From JAFMPW01 sp041743085 (GTDB lineage: Bacteria > Bacteroidota > Bacteroidia > Flavobacteriales > Flavobacteriaceae): a stretch of 64,000 nt of DNA. The position numbers and the translations under genes were made by a program. This document shows, piece by piece, positions 9,054 to 18,123 of the stretch (the first letter of the stretch is position 1; the number at the start of each line of letters is the position of its first letter). The notes beneath the pieces are model-generated. The model saw only the letters and a program-made list of their open reading frames with translations, ran no database searches and had not been told where the DNA came from. The stretch covers positions 10,467 through 74,466 of the forward strand of contig JBGTNL010000004.1 of NCBI GenBank assembly GCA_041743085.1, written 5' to 3'.

Positions 9054-10376
9054 CTACTTTCTCATTAAAAACTCTAACACGCCCTCGTAATCATCTGGTT
9101 TGGCAATAATTTTTTTGTCGCTACCCAGTATAAAATAGGTAGGCGTCTTCTGAATGGAATAGGTATTCGAATATTCGCTTTCCCATTTCCCCAGCGATAT
9201 AACATGCTCAAAAGCGGGTAGTTTGGAAGCTTCTCGTTTCCAGCTTACCTCATCGTCTTCAAGTCCTACCGCAATGACCTTGATTTTCTCATTGTCGCTT
9301 AAACCTTTGTGCAGCTTGGGGAGTTCATTCAGGCAATGGGAGCAGGTACTGCTCCAAAATTCCAGGACATAGTTTTGCGCTCCTTCAAGGGAACTGAGCT
9401 TTTTGAATGTATCTCCGGATTGCCATCTCATATCCGGGGCAAGCGCACCTATTTTTAAGCGGTCGCCAATTTCGATTTCTTGGATCATTTCCTGATTGCC
9501 GGATGCAACCGCCAGGGGTTTTAAATAGGTGCTGTAAATAAAATCCGAAGTTTGGTCATAGCCCAGAGCTACGGCCCTCTTCCACAACTCGTTGAATACC
9601 TGTATTTTATAGTCCTGAGCGGTATCCTTAAGATAATCATGGACCCTCCTAATATTTTCATAAAATAGTTCTTCCGACCCGGATTGGGTCGCAGGCCCCG
9701 TTGGAACCGCTGTAAAAACATAGTTCAAAACCTTATCCGTTAAGAATCCCGAGGCTTTCAGCACAGGATTACCGAAGTCTAACTCCTGGAAATAGGTTTC
9801 CTTTTTATGATAGATGTAATTCCGAGGTGATTCAAAACCGGAAGGAAAGTATGGCTTATTGGCCACTATGAACTGATGAGCGATTAAACCTTCGGAAGAT
9901 TTCTCATACGTTTTCTGGGTTTGCTTTAATTCCGAAATGAGGTTTTCAAATTCTTTGGTGTTCGCACTGCCAGAGCAATAAAATGAAATAATTTTTTGTT
10001 CCTGCTCGAGGATATCTTCAAAATAATTATGGAATATTTTGTTTTCCAGGGAACTTATAAAAGAAACCCCGTTGTCGCTGTTGAACTCTAAAGCAATATC
10101 TTCCCTGCCATTATAAATAATATCAAAGTAGAACTCATCCTGCGGAACTCCATATACCAGTCGGTATGAACCTGAAGGGCTGTTTTCAGGAAGGTTGAGG
10201 GTAAAACTGCCATTTGTAATTCGGGTATCGGCAATATAATTCTGGCCCCCTGGTTCTAGCTTATATGCAATAAGCCAGGTGTAGTTGGAAGCGGGGGAAA
10301 AGGTACCTGTAACGGTGTTTTGTCCTCTGCTTTGCAAGGCTATTATAAGCATTGTGATGGTCAGGTAAAATCTCAT
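9054..10376 (-). CDS. TlpA/ResA-like thioredoxin-domain protein
   Basis: A 440-residue exported protein. A short signal peptide (MRFYLTITMLIIALQSRGQ) is followed by an N-terminal DUF4369-like beta domain (VTGTFSPASNYTWL...), a helical middle and a C-terminal thioredoxin fold of the AhpC/TSA-TlpA type. The redox motif is CSHC within FWSSTCSHCLNELP (about residues 341-344), and the cis-Pro loop is KTPTYF. Such proteins act in the periplasm as disulfide reductases or oxidases, often with TonB-dependent systems in Bacteroidota. The gene is monocistronic here. Both active-site cysteines are present, so it is likely active. Confidence 0.88.
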   Translation of the reverse strand: MRFYLTITMLIIALQSRGQNTVTGTFSPASNYTWLIAYKLEPGGQNYIADTRITNGSFTLNLPENSPSGSYRLVYGVPQDEFYFDIIYNGREDIALEFNSDNGVSFISSLENKIFHNYFEDILEQEQKIISFYCSGSANTKEFENLISELKQTQKTYEKSSEGLIAHQFIVANKPYFPSGFESPRNYIYHKKETYFQELDFGNPVLKASGFLTDKVLNYVFTAVPTGPATQSGSEELFYENIRRVHDYLKDTAQDYKIQVFNELWKRAVALGYDQTSDFIYSTYLKPLAVASGNQEMIQEIEIGDRLKIGALAPDMRWQSGDTFKKLSSLEGAQNYVLEFWSSTCSHCLNELPKLHKGLSDNEKIKVIAVGLEDDEVSWKREASKLPAFEHVISLGKWESEYSNTYSIQKTPTYFILGSDKKIIAKPDDYEGVLEFLMRK

Positions 10377-10486
10377 CCGTAAAGAAGTTCAAAAAGCATT
10401 CCAAAAAAGTGTAGGTAATCTTCCCCGTATTTCAACCTGCTTGCCATTGCGGCAAATTAGAAATATCGGAAGGTTCTTTAAAAGTT

Positions 10487-10660
10487 ATTTTTTTTTATTA
10501 GTAAACCCCCATTTTAACAATCCCGTTTTTAGCGGGAGCGGTTAAAATAGATGGTTGAACTAACGCCGCTTTTTCAGCGGGGTCTAGGTTTAATACCTCG
10601 ACCCTTGGGTAGCTTCCTTCCATTGGGTCCAGTCCCGATAGCTATCGGGATGCCCTGGGG
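10487..10660. repeat. Cluster of short palindromes (intergenic)
   Basis: Between two minus-strand genes. It includes a perfect 18-bp palindrome TCCCGATAGCTATCGGGA at 10633-10650 and small hairpins such as CCCGTTTTTAGCGGG (about 10523-10537) and CCGCTTTTTCAGCGG. A related palindrome, TCCCGATAATTATCGGGA, occurs at 26450-26467 inside a dispersed repeat. This points to mobile or structured intergenic DNA and does not look like a simple terminator. Confidence 0.6.
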
Positions 10661-10661
10661 T

Positions 10662-11966
10662 TTAATGCCATTTACTCCGGTTTTCATCGGCATTTTTAGG
10701 ACCATATACGGCGTCCCGGAAATTCTTATGAAGCTTAACTTGATCATAAGGGAATAACTGCACAAATAAAACAGCGGTAAGGTCATTCACGGGGTCTATC
10801 CAGAATAATGTACTGGCGGCGCCGTCCCAGAAAAATTCTCCGACTACCCCGATATTTTCTTCAGCGGAAACGGGCGGGCGTAACCGCACTGCAAAATCAA
10901 TCCCAAAGCCCACCTCCCCTTTACTGGGCAAGAAGGACCGTTCTTTAATACTGTCCGGGAGGTGATTTGTAGCCATCAGTTTAACTGTTTCGGGCTTTAA
11001 AATCGTAGTGGAATCCAGGGCGCCTTCGTTTACCAGCATTCGGGCAAAACGCATGTAATTGTCCAACGTAGAGGTAAGGCCAGAGCCTCCCCGGGTCATT
11101 GGCCATTGCTGCAGGTAATCAGATTTGGACTCCTCTGCCGTGAGTTGCTTCAGGGTTCCGTCTTCCGTCCGGAGGTACATTGCCGAAAAACGGTCGCGGT
11201 CCTCTTCCGGTACAAAGTACCGGGTTTCTTGCATCCCAAGCGGGTCTAAAACGTGTTCCCTTACATATTCCTTATAAGGCCGGCCCGATATCCTTTCCAC
11301 CAAAAATGCCTGCACATCCACACTTGGCCCATATTCCCATCGTTCCCCGGGATGGAAATAGAGTGGGGTGGATCCCATTTTTTCTGCCATTTGTACCAAA
11401 GTGTTTTCTCTGTTCAGGGCATCGGATTCGGCGATCAGTTTGCCAAGCCCCGGGATGTCGGCGTTCCTTCCAAAACCTGCCGTATGGCGGGTAAGATCCC
11501 GGATGGTCATTTCCCTTTTGGGCTTTTCCAGTATCGGGTTTCCGGAGGCATCTTCCCCTGCATAGACCTTTATATCCTTAAATTCCGGGGCATATTTGGA
11601 TACCGGATCGTCCAATTCAAAAGAGTCCTTTTCATACAAGGTCATAAGCGCTGTACCCGTTATTGGTTTGGTCATGGAATAGATCTGAACGATGGTTTGG
11701 CGATCCATTGGCTTTTTTTCAGCAAGGTCCGCATAACCGAAAGCATTGTAATAAATCTCTTTATTCTTTTCATGGATCAGGGCGGAAACCCCTGCAATAA
11801 TCCCAGAATCCACATAACTTTTTAAAGTAGAATCAATCCTTTTTTTTGCGACCTCGTCAATAACGGTCGCAGCACTGGCAACTTCTTTGGATTTTATATT
11901 GGACTCCCTGCATGCCCCTACAAATACCATGAGGCATAAGATACCTGCGACGTTATTATTCTTCAT
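10662..11966 (-). CDS. Beta-lactamase-family serine hydrolase lipoprotein (class C/esterase-like)
   Basis: I place the start at 11966, where MKNNNVAGILCLMVFVGAC gives a canonical lipoprotein leader with a lipobox ending VGAC; a longer frame extends to 12038 but would bury this signal. The mature protein (434 residues from this start) carries the S-x-x-K motif as SMTK (in IYSMTKPITG) and a Y-x-S/N-like motif in WEYGPSVD, as in beta-lactamase-related penicillin-binding proteins and esterases (Pfam Beta-lactamase). It probably hydrolyses esters or peptides in the envelope rather than acting as an antibiotic resistance enzyme, but this cannot be decided from sequence. The upstream region holds copy 1 of a dispersed repeat. 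Confidence 0.87.
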   Translation of the reverse strand: MKNNNVAGILCLMVFVGACRESNIKSKEVASAATVIDEVAKKRIDSTLKSYVDSGIIAGVSALIHEKNKEIYYNAFGYADLAEKKPMDRQTIVQIYSMTKPITGTALMTLYEKDSFELDDPVSKYAPEFKDIKVYAGEDASGNPILEKPKREMTIRDLTRHTAGFGRNADIPGLGKLIAESDALNRENTLVQMAEKMGSTPLYFHPGERWEYGPSVDVQAFLVERISGRPYKEYVREHVLDPLGMQETRYFVPEEDRDRFSAMYLRTEDGTLKQLTAEESKSDYLQQWPMTRGGSGLTSTLDNYMRFARMLVNEGALDSTTILKPETVKLMATNHLPDSIKERSFLPSKGEVGFGIDFAVRLRPPVSAEENIGVVGEFFWDGAASTLFWIDPVNDLTAVLFVQLFPYDQVKLHKNFRDAVYGPKNADENRSKWH

Positions 11967-12116
11967 TCCGATTCCTTTTGTATGGAAAGTAATTTTAACT
12001 TTTACAAATTGGCTAAAAAATTGCCGTTTTACGCCCATATTTTGTCTTTTTCTTGCTCCGTAGCCCTGCCATGCAGCTCAAAAAAGCCTTCACCTGGGCA
12101 CAAAACCATCAATTTT

Positions 12117-12213
12117 CGCTTCAATTCAAAAACGAAATTCTGTCATTTAGATTCCCGCTTTTGCGGGAATGACATTTCCGCAGCAAGCTGCGAGGAATTC
12201 TTTTCGATTAAAA
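12117..12213 (+). repeat. Dispersed structured repeat, copy 1 (partial)
   Basis: Shares with copies at 26372-26605 and 46093-46334 the ordered blocks AAAACGAAAT, TTAGATTCCCGC-TTTT-GCGGGAAT-GACA (hairpin at 12151-12170), a second hairpin CGCAGC-AA-GCTGCG, and the end block GGAATTCTTTTCGATTAAAA. Only the right half of the element is present here. The rest of the 11967-12373 gap shows nothing else that I recognise. Confidence 0.8.
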
Positions 12214-12373
12214 CCTGTTGTCAATCATCGCACTAGCGCAAAAGATACGCACTTGGATGGTGGATGCTCCTCCAAATATAAGCGCTAAACCTTATAAAAG
12301 AGTCCTTTTTAATAAAGGGTCTCCCTAAAGAAGGTAAAAATCACAGAAGTTCCCGCTGGGCTTCGTCAAACCA

Positions 12374-15300
12374 TTAATCGAGCTGATTTACCCTTTCCCC
12401 GATGCGATTAAAGGATTGTAAAGCATTTAACGCACTGTCCGCATTTGTGATTTTATCAAAAATCAACAATAACCGCAAACCATTCCTGGTTTGCTTTTCT
12501 TTTATTTTACATTGGTTCGGGTGGCTCTGTACAAATTGCAGCACTTCGGTAAAGAGATCACTCTGGTAAAAATCGGATTGCTGGTCTGCAATAAAATAAC
12601 CTATTAATTTCCCCTTTTTCATCACTACTTTTTCCAATCCTATGCTATTGGCGATCCATTTGATACGAACTGAATTTAAAAGATCTTCTACCTGTGCGGG
12701 TAGCGCTCCGAATCTGTCAATTAATTCGCTTTCAAACCTTTGAAGTACTTTTTCTTCTTTAATAGTGTTTAATTCGGTATATAGATTGAGGCGTTCGGTA
12801 ATGTTGTTTATATAATCATCCGGGAAAAGAAGCTCAAAATCGGAGTCGAGCTGGGTCTCTTTTACGTAGTGTTTATCGTGGTGGCCTTCCACTTCGTCAT
12901 ATAATTCCTTAAACTCATTTTCCTTGAGCTCTTCAATTGCTTCGGTCAGTATTTTTTGATACGCTTCAAACCCAATCTCATTAATAAAACCGCTTTGTTC
13001 CCCTCCAAGCAGATCTCCGGCTCCCCTGATTTCCAGATCTTTCATGGCAATGTTAAAACCGCTACCCAGATCGGTAAATTGTTCCAGCGCCTGGATCCTT
13101 TTCCTGGCATCGGCTGTCATTACATCATAAGGAGGGGTAATAAAAAAACAGAAAGCCTTTTTGTTGCTTCGCCCTACCCGGCCCCGCATCTGGTGCAAAT
13201 CGCTCAGCCCAAAATTATTGGCGTTATTTATAAAAATAGTATTCGCATTGGTAACATCTAAACCACTCTCCACAATGGTAGTTGAAACCAGAACATCGAA
13301 CTCCCCGTTCATAAAAGCCAGCATTAGGGTTTCCAATTTTTTTCCTTGCATCTGTCCGTGACCAATCCCTATTTTGGCATCGGGTACCAAACGTTGAATC
13401 AATCCCGCCACTTCTTTAATATTTTCAATCCGGTTATGGATAAAGAATATCTGACCACCCCTTTGAATTTCGTAAGAAATGGCATCGCGAATTACTGACT
13501 CATTGAACCGGATTACCTGACTTTCTATGGGATACCTGTTTGGCGGCGGGGTGTTGATAACGGATAAATCGCGTGCGGCCATTAAACTAAATTGTAAGGT
13601 CCTGGGGATGGGGGTGGCCGTGAGTGTCAGCACATCCACATTTTCTTTGATGGCTTTTAACTTATCTTTTACAGCAACTCCAAATTTTTGTTCTTCATCT
13701 ACGATCAGCAGGCCAAGATCTTTAAATTTTACGTTCTTATTGACCAACTGATGCGTACCAATAATAATATCCACTTTACCCGATGCCAGACCATCCAAAG
13801 TTTCCCGCTTCTCCTTCGTCGTTCTAAAGCGGTTCAGATATTCCACGGTGACCGGCATTTCCGCCAGGCGTTCGCTAAACGTCCTTTGGTGTTGAAATGC
13901 AAGGATGGTCGTCGGGACCAGAACGGCAACCTGCTTGCCGTTGGCCGCCGCCTTAAAGGCTGCCCTGATGGCGACTTCCGTTTTGCCAAAGCCCACATCC
14001 CCGCAGACCAGGCGATCCATCGGCCTTTTGCTTTCCATATCTCTTTTGATATCTTCCGTTGCCGCACTTTGGTCCGGCGTGTCTTCGTATATGAAGGATG
14101 CTTCCAACTCGTGCTGTAAATAGCTGTCTGGCTGGTACCGAAAACCCTTTTTGAGCCTGCGCTTTGCATACACTTTAATCAAATCAAAGGCAATTTTCTT
14201 AACCCTCGATTTTGTTTTTAGCTTTAGTTTCTTCCAGGCGGCGGAACCCAATTTGTAGATCTTGGGGACAGCTCCGTCCTTTCCGTTGAATTTGGAAATC
14301 TTATGAAGAGAATGAATACTGACGTACAGGAGATCACGATCACCATACATCAGTTTTATGGCTTCCTGTTTTTTACCTTCGACATCTATTTTCTGAAGCC
14401 CGCCAAATTTACCAATGCCATGATCAATATGGGTTACGTAATCCCCTACCTCTAATTTGTTGAGTTCCCTGAGCGAAATGGCTTGTTTCTTGGCATAACC
14501 GTTTTTGAGATGAAATTTGTGATACCGCTCAAAGATCTGATGATCAGTATAGCAGGCTACCTTTAGATCATCATCAATGAATCCCTGATATAACGGAAAA
14601 ACAACCGTGTGGTAATGAATCTGCCTGTCTACCTCTTCAAAAATATCATGAAAACGCCTGGTCTGTTGTTCGGTAGCACAAAAGATATAATTGGTATAGC
14701 CTTTTCTGTAATTTTCATTGAGGTTATCTATGAGTAAATCGAACTTTCGATTGAAGGAGGGTTGCGGTCTTGTTCGGAAAATTATAGGATAATTGGTATC
14801 CGCCGGAACACGGGAGGATACAGTTTCTTTTGTGGGTATCTCGCCTGAAGCTTCGACGGGACCACCCTTTCTGCCAAAAATCCCCATATAACCATGGCCT
14901 CCGAATATTACTAAACTAAAATCGCGCAACTCTTTTTTTAGACAGCCCGAATCCACAAACAATTCTTCCGGCGGTGCGTGTTTTATTTCAGTGGAAAGCG
15001 TCCTGAATGCCTCGATAGCCTTACTATACAGGGAATCGATGCTCCCGTAAAGCATATCCATATTTTTCAAAAAAACCAGCGTTTTCGGTGAAATATATTT
15101 CAGAAAAGATTCCCTGGTCTCATTTAAAAATTTGTTCTCCACATTGGGAATGATAAAGATCTTTTTTAATTTTTCCGTAGATAATTGGGTTTCCACATCA
15201 AATGTTCTGATACTGTCCACCTCATCTCCAAAAAATTCGATCCTGTACGGTTCGTCGTTTGAAAAGGAAAATACATCCACTATACCTCCACGGACCGCGA

Positions 15301-15829
15301 ACTCTCCCGGTTCTGTCACAAAATCAACCCTCTTAAAATGATACTCAAAAAGCACCTCGTTGAGAAAATCCAAGGAAAGCGAATCTTCAATAGTGATCTT
15401 AAGCGTATTCTTATTTAATTCCTTTCTGGTAATTACTTTTTCAAAAAGAGCATCGGGATACGTAACGATGGCCGCAGGTTTTTTTCGGGAGTTGATACGA
15501 TTTAAAACCTCTGCCCTGAGCAGTACATTGGCATTGTCCGTTTCCTCAATCTGGTAAGGCCTTCGGTAGCTGCCCGGATAGAAAAGCACGTCGGTTTCAC
15601 CAAGTAATTGTTCCAGGTCATTAAGATGGTAAGCGGCTTCTTCCTTGTCATTGAAGATCAGAAGAAATGGCCGATCCGATTTCCTGAATATATCTGCAAT
15701 GGCAAAAGAGAGTGCAGATCCGACAAGCCCTTTGAGATGTATGTTTTTTTCAGATGAAGCAATAGCGACCTTCAGTTTCCGTAGCTGTGGAGACTGTGAA
15801 AAAAGTTGTGGAATTGTAGATTTGTTCAA
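12374..15829 (-). CDS. mfd: Transcription-repair coupling factor
   Basis: Removes RNA polymerase stalled at DNA lesions and recruits nucleotide excision repair. The 1151-residue protein has the standard order: N-terminal UvrB-homology region (APTGS-less, with DALFEKV...), CarD-like RNA polymerase interaction domain (LEVGDYVTHIDHGIGKFGGL, followed by ...LLYVSIHSL), then a RecG-like translocase with Walker A GDVGFGKTE near residues 609-617, DEEQ box (VDEEQKFGV), motif III LTATPIPRTL and motif VI MRGRVGRS. The C-terminal TRCF domain follows. Length is typical. It is monocistronic in the minus direction, with the divergent flavoprotein gene starting 140 bp away. Confidence 0.97.
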   Translation of the reverse strand: MNKSTIPQLFSQSPQLRKLKVAIASSEKNIHLKGLVGSALSFAIADIFRKSDRPFLLIFNDKEEAAYHLNDLEQLLGETDVLFYPGSYRRPYQIEETDNANVLLRAEVLNRINSRKKPAAIVTYPDALFEKVITRKELNKNTLKITIEDSLSLDFLNEVLFEYHFKRVDFVTEPGEFAVRGGIVDVFSFSNDEPYRIEFFGDEVDSIRTFDVETQLSTEKLKKIFIIPNVENKFLNETRESFLKYISPKTLVFLKNMDMLYGSIDSLYSKAIEAFRTLSTEIKHAPPEELFVDSGCLKKELRDFSLVIFGGHGYMGIFGRKGGPVEASGEIPTKETVSSRVPADTNYPIIFRTRPQPSFNRKFDLLIDNLNENYRKGYTNYIFCATEQQTRRFHDIFEEVDRQIHYHTVVFPLYQGFIDDDLKVACYTDHQIFERYHKFHLKNGYAKKQAISLRELNKLEVGDYVTHIDHGIGKFGGLQKIDVEGKKQEAIKLMYGDRDLLYVSIHSLHKISKFNGKDGAVPKIYKLGSAAWKKLKLKTKSRVKKIAFDLIKVYAKRRLKKGFRYQPDSYLQHELEASFIYEDTPDQSAATEDIKRDMESKRPMDRLVCGDVGFGKTEVAIRAAFKAAANGKQVAVLVPTTILAFQHQRTFSERLAEMPVTVEYLNRFRTTKEKRETLDGLASGKVDIIIGTHQLVNKNVKFKDLGLLIVDEEQKFGVAVKDKLKAIKENVDVLTLTATPIPRTLQFSLMAARDLSVINTPPPNRYPIESQVIRFNESVIRDAISYEIQRGGQIFFIHNRIENIKEVAGLIQRLVPDAKIGIGHGQMQGKKLETLMLAFMNGEFDVLVSTTIVESGLDVTNANTIFINNANNFGLSDLHQMRGRVGRSNKKAFCFFITPPYDVMTADARKRIQALEQFTDLGSGFNIAMKDLEIRGAGDLLGGEQSGFINEIGFEAYQKILTEAIEELKENEFKELYDEVEGHHDKHYVKETQLDSDFELLFPDDYINNITERLNLYTELNTIKEEKVLQRFESELIDRFGALPAQVEDLLNSVRIKWIANSIGLEKVVMKKGKLIGYFIADQQSDFYQSDLFTEVLQFVQSHPNQCKIKEKQTRNGLRLLLIFDKITNADSALNALQSFNRIGERVNQLD

Positions 15830-15969
15830 CCCTTACAATTTCAATTTGTGCAAAGATACTACCGATGCCTTTGGCCAACCAACTATATCGACAAATAATT
15901 TAATCGAAAACACCTATATGGGGAGGGGGTTTTCAGTACCTTGAGTTTCTATAAAATCCGGTCATCCCT

Positions 15970-17319
15970 ATGGAACCAGTTAGTTATGATGTATTTGTTA
16001 TCGGGAGTGGTGCGGCAGGGCGTACCGTAGCGGTTGCTTGCGCAAAAGAGGGGTTGCGGGTGGCAATGGCGGATAAGAGGGAATATGGCGGTACCTGCGC
16101 CAACAGAGGGTGCGACCCTAAGAAAGTATTACTCGGGGCCACCGAAGTTATGGAGATGGCGCTACAATTAAAAGGGAAGGGAATATCCAGGCAACCCAAG
16201 TTAAATTGGGAGAAATTGCAAAAGTTCAAAACGAAATTCGTAAAGAGCGTACCTGAGGACACAGAGACGTACCTGGAAAGTTTGGATATTGTTCTTTACC
16301 ATCAATCGCCGAAGTTTTTGGATGAAAATACGCTTAGCGTTGAAGGCAAAACTATTAAGGCAAAAAAGTTTGTTATTGCCACCGGCTATGAGCCTGTAAA
16401 ACTGGCGTTTACCGGGAACGATCTGCTTAAAATAAGTGATGATTTTCTCAAATTGCGGAAATTACCGAAAAGTATTGTTTTTGTGGGTGCCGGTTACGTC
16501 GGAATGGAATTTGCACACATGGCTTGCAGGGCCGGGGCAAAGGTTACCATGATAGATTCGGCAAAAAGACCACTAATGGATTTTGACGCCGATATGGTTG
16601 ATGCCCTGGTCTCTTACTCCGAAAAGATGGGAATCACCTTTATTAGCGAAGCTGAGATACAATGGGTTAAAAAGAAGAAAAAGAATTATCATCTCGCATG
16701 CAAAATTAAAGGTAACACCAAAAAATTGAAGTCCCGACTTATTTTTAATACCGCCGGACGGGTTCCCGCCGTCGCTAATTTAGATCTGGAAAAAGGACAT
16801 GTGTCTTTCAATAAAAATGGTATTAAAGTGAATGGGTTTCTTCAGAATCCGGAGAACACAAAGGTATATTCCTGTGGGGATGTTTCAGGACACGGACTGC
16901 CTCTCACGCCACTGGCCGGCAGGGAAGGTTATGTAGTAAGCGAAAACATTTTGAAAGGGAATAAAAAAAAGATAGATATCCCTGACATTCCAACAGTTGT
17001 TTTTACGCTTCCCAATCTGGCTTCCGTAGGTTTATCCGAGGAAGATGCGAAGAAAAGGTATAAAAATGTTTTAATAAATCATGAAGATGCTAAAGACTGG
17101 TTCAATGCCCGGCGGATAAATGCCCCAGTTTATGCCTATAAAATTTTAATAAATAAACGTACCGGCCGTCTTCTGGGGGCTCACTTGATAGGACCGCAAG
17201 CGGCAGAAACCATTAATCTCTTTGCGATGGCCATTGAACAAAAGATGACAGAAGACCAATTAAAAGGGATGTTGTTTACCTATCCTTCATGGGGCAGTGA
17301 TATCAAGAGTATGACCTGA
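15970..17319 (+). CDS. Pyridine nucleotide-disulfide oxidoreductase family flavoprotein
   Basis: A 449-residue FAD/NAD(P)-dependent protein related to glutathione reductase and dihydrolipoyl dehydrogenase. Seen: FAD Rossmann motif VIGSGAAGRT (about residue 11), redox disulfide CANRGC in GGTCANRGCDPKK, second dinucleotide motif VFVGAGYVGMEF (about 170), and the FAD-binding YSCGDVSG. The C-terminal dimerisation domain lacks the catalytic His-Pro...Glu of glutathione reductases; the equivalent is FTYPSWGSD, with Tyr in place of His. This is known in a side branch of the family, so the electron acceptor is probably not glutathione or lipoamide and is unknown. An intrinsic terminator follows directly. 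Confidence 0.9.
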   Translation: MEPVSYDVFVIGSGAAGRTVAVACAKEGLRVAMADKREYGGTCANRGCDPKKVLLGATEVMEMALQLKGKGISRQPKLNWEKLQKFKTKFVKSVPEDTETYLESLDIVLYHQSPKFLDENTLSVEGKTIKAKKFVIATGYEPVKLAFTGNDLLKISDDFLKLRKLPKSIVFVGAGYVGMEFAHMACRAGAKVTMIDSAKRPLMDFDADMVDALVSYSEKMGITFISEAEIQWVKKKKKNYHLACKIKGNTKKLKSRLIFNTAGRVPAVANLDLEKGHVSFNKNGIKVNGFLQNPENTKVYSCGDVSGHGLPLTPLAGREGYVVSENILKGNKKKIDIPDIPTVVFTLPNLASVGLSEEDAKKRYKNVLINHEDAKDWFNARRINAPVYAYKILINKRTGRLLGAHLIGPQAAETINLFAMAIEQKMTEDQLKGMLFTYPSWGSDIKSMT

Positions 17320-17323
17320 TGTG

Positions 17324-17349
17324 ATAGTCTTGGACGACTATAGTTTTTT
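17324..17349 (+). terminator. Rho-independent terminator of the flavoprotein gene
   Basis: ATAGTC (17324-17329), a 6-base loop, GACTAT (17336-17341), then AG and a run of six T (17344-17349). It sits 5 bases after the stop codon of the plus-strand flavoprotein gene and overlaps the stop codon of the convergent tspO-like gene. Confidence 0.6.
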
Positions 17350-18123
17350 CTTTAATTTATACAACGGATTAGTTTCCCTGTTTTTATATCCGTGTATGCC
17401 CGCGGCAACGAGCAGTACCAATCCCCCTGCCAGGGCGAAATAAGCTAAGGTTTCAAAATTTTCCTTATGCCTGAAGTAGATTGCGACCAAAGCCCAGATC
17501 CCCACGGCAGCGAACTCGCGCATATTGCGCTTCCAGATCAGCAAGAGATTGATAACGACAGCCGCAGCTATCACCACCATGGTCCATTGTTGTGCATCCA
17601 GGAACGAACCTCCCCAGCCTAATTTGGAAAGGTAAGCGGAAATATTCGCAATGGTTGCTACGGCAATCCAGCCGCTGTAGAGACATATGGGCCACCAGAC
17701 AAAGGCCAGAATCTCAATGGGGGCATCCCAACGCTCCATATCGGTATTCAATATAATTTTTATTAAGGAGAAGAGAATTCCGATCATTATTAAAACAGAA
17801 AGCCCTAACTGATCGTAAACAAATGCGAACACCCAACAACTATTGAGGACATTGGCAATAAAGAACCAATAGCCGGTTTGTTCAACAAAACAGCTATCCT
17901 TTTCGCTGAAGAAAACCCGCTTTATCTGAAATGCTGAATAGGCCAATAATCCAAGGAATATCAGTCCCCAAATGGCGGAGGCATAGTTTGCAGGGGTAAA
18001 TAGGTTGTCATATCTGGAACTTACGTCCCCAATAGTGGTGTTGTTAAATCGCAATGCCTGGGAAGCATAATTTACGACGATGACCAAAAGCACCGAAAAC
18101 AGGTTAACGATGGCGAGATTTTT
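17338..18123 (-). pseudogene. TspO/MBR-type tryptophan-rich membrane protein, main part, 5' end displaced by an IS
   Basis: Encodes the bulk of a multi-helix membrane protein of the tryptophan-rich sensory protein (TspO/MBR) type: NLFTPANYASAIWGLIFLGLL, FVWWPICLYSGWIAVA, and several more hydrophobic helices with many Trp residues. The reading frame continues to 18123, where it meets the insertion sequence; upstream of it lies an in-frame TAG inside the IS. The nearest usable start is a GTG at 18093 (251 residues); the native ATG and first two lysine codons are missing here but survive at 20050-20052 on the other side of the IS. Precise loss of the IS plus one 109-bp duplicate would restore a 263-residue protein. 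Whether the GTG-started form is made is unknown. Confidence 0.85.
18015..18123. repeat. 109-bp target-site duplication, left copy
   Basis: Identical to 19938-20046 at a constant offset of 1923 bases, from TGGAACTTACG at the left to GCGAGATTTTT at the right. Both copies are tspO-like coding sequence, and they sit exactly against the ends of the insertion sequence. Confidence 0.93.

Noticed and set aside
10551..10786. Short ORFs on both strands beyond the beta-lactamase-like gene's end
   Set aside because: They cross a palindrome cluster and part of the real gene; both are Pro/Gly-rich and mutually antisense.
11253..11825. A 190-residue plus-strand ORF within the beta-lactamase-like gene
   Set aside because: Antisense to a gene with clear catalytic motifs and no own family features.
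11982..12236. An 84-residue ORF upstream of the beta-lactamase-like gene
   Set aside because: Runs through repeat copy 1 and has no recognisable family.
13688..14119. A 143-residue plus-strand ORF within mfd
   Set aside because: Antisense shadow of conserved helicase motifs.
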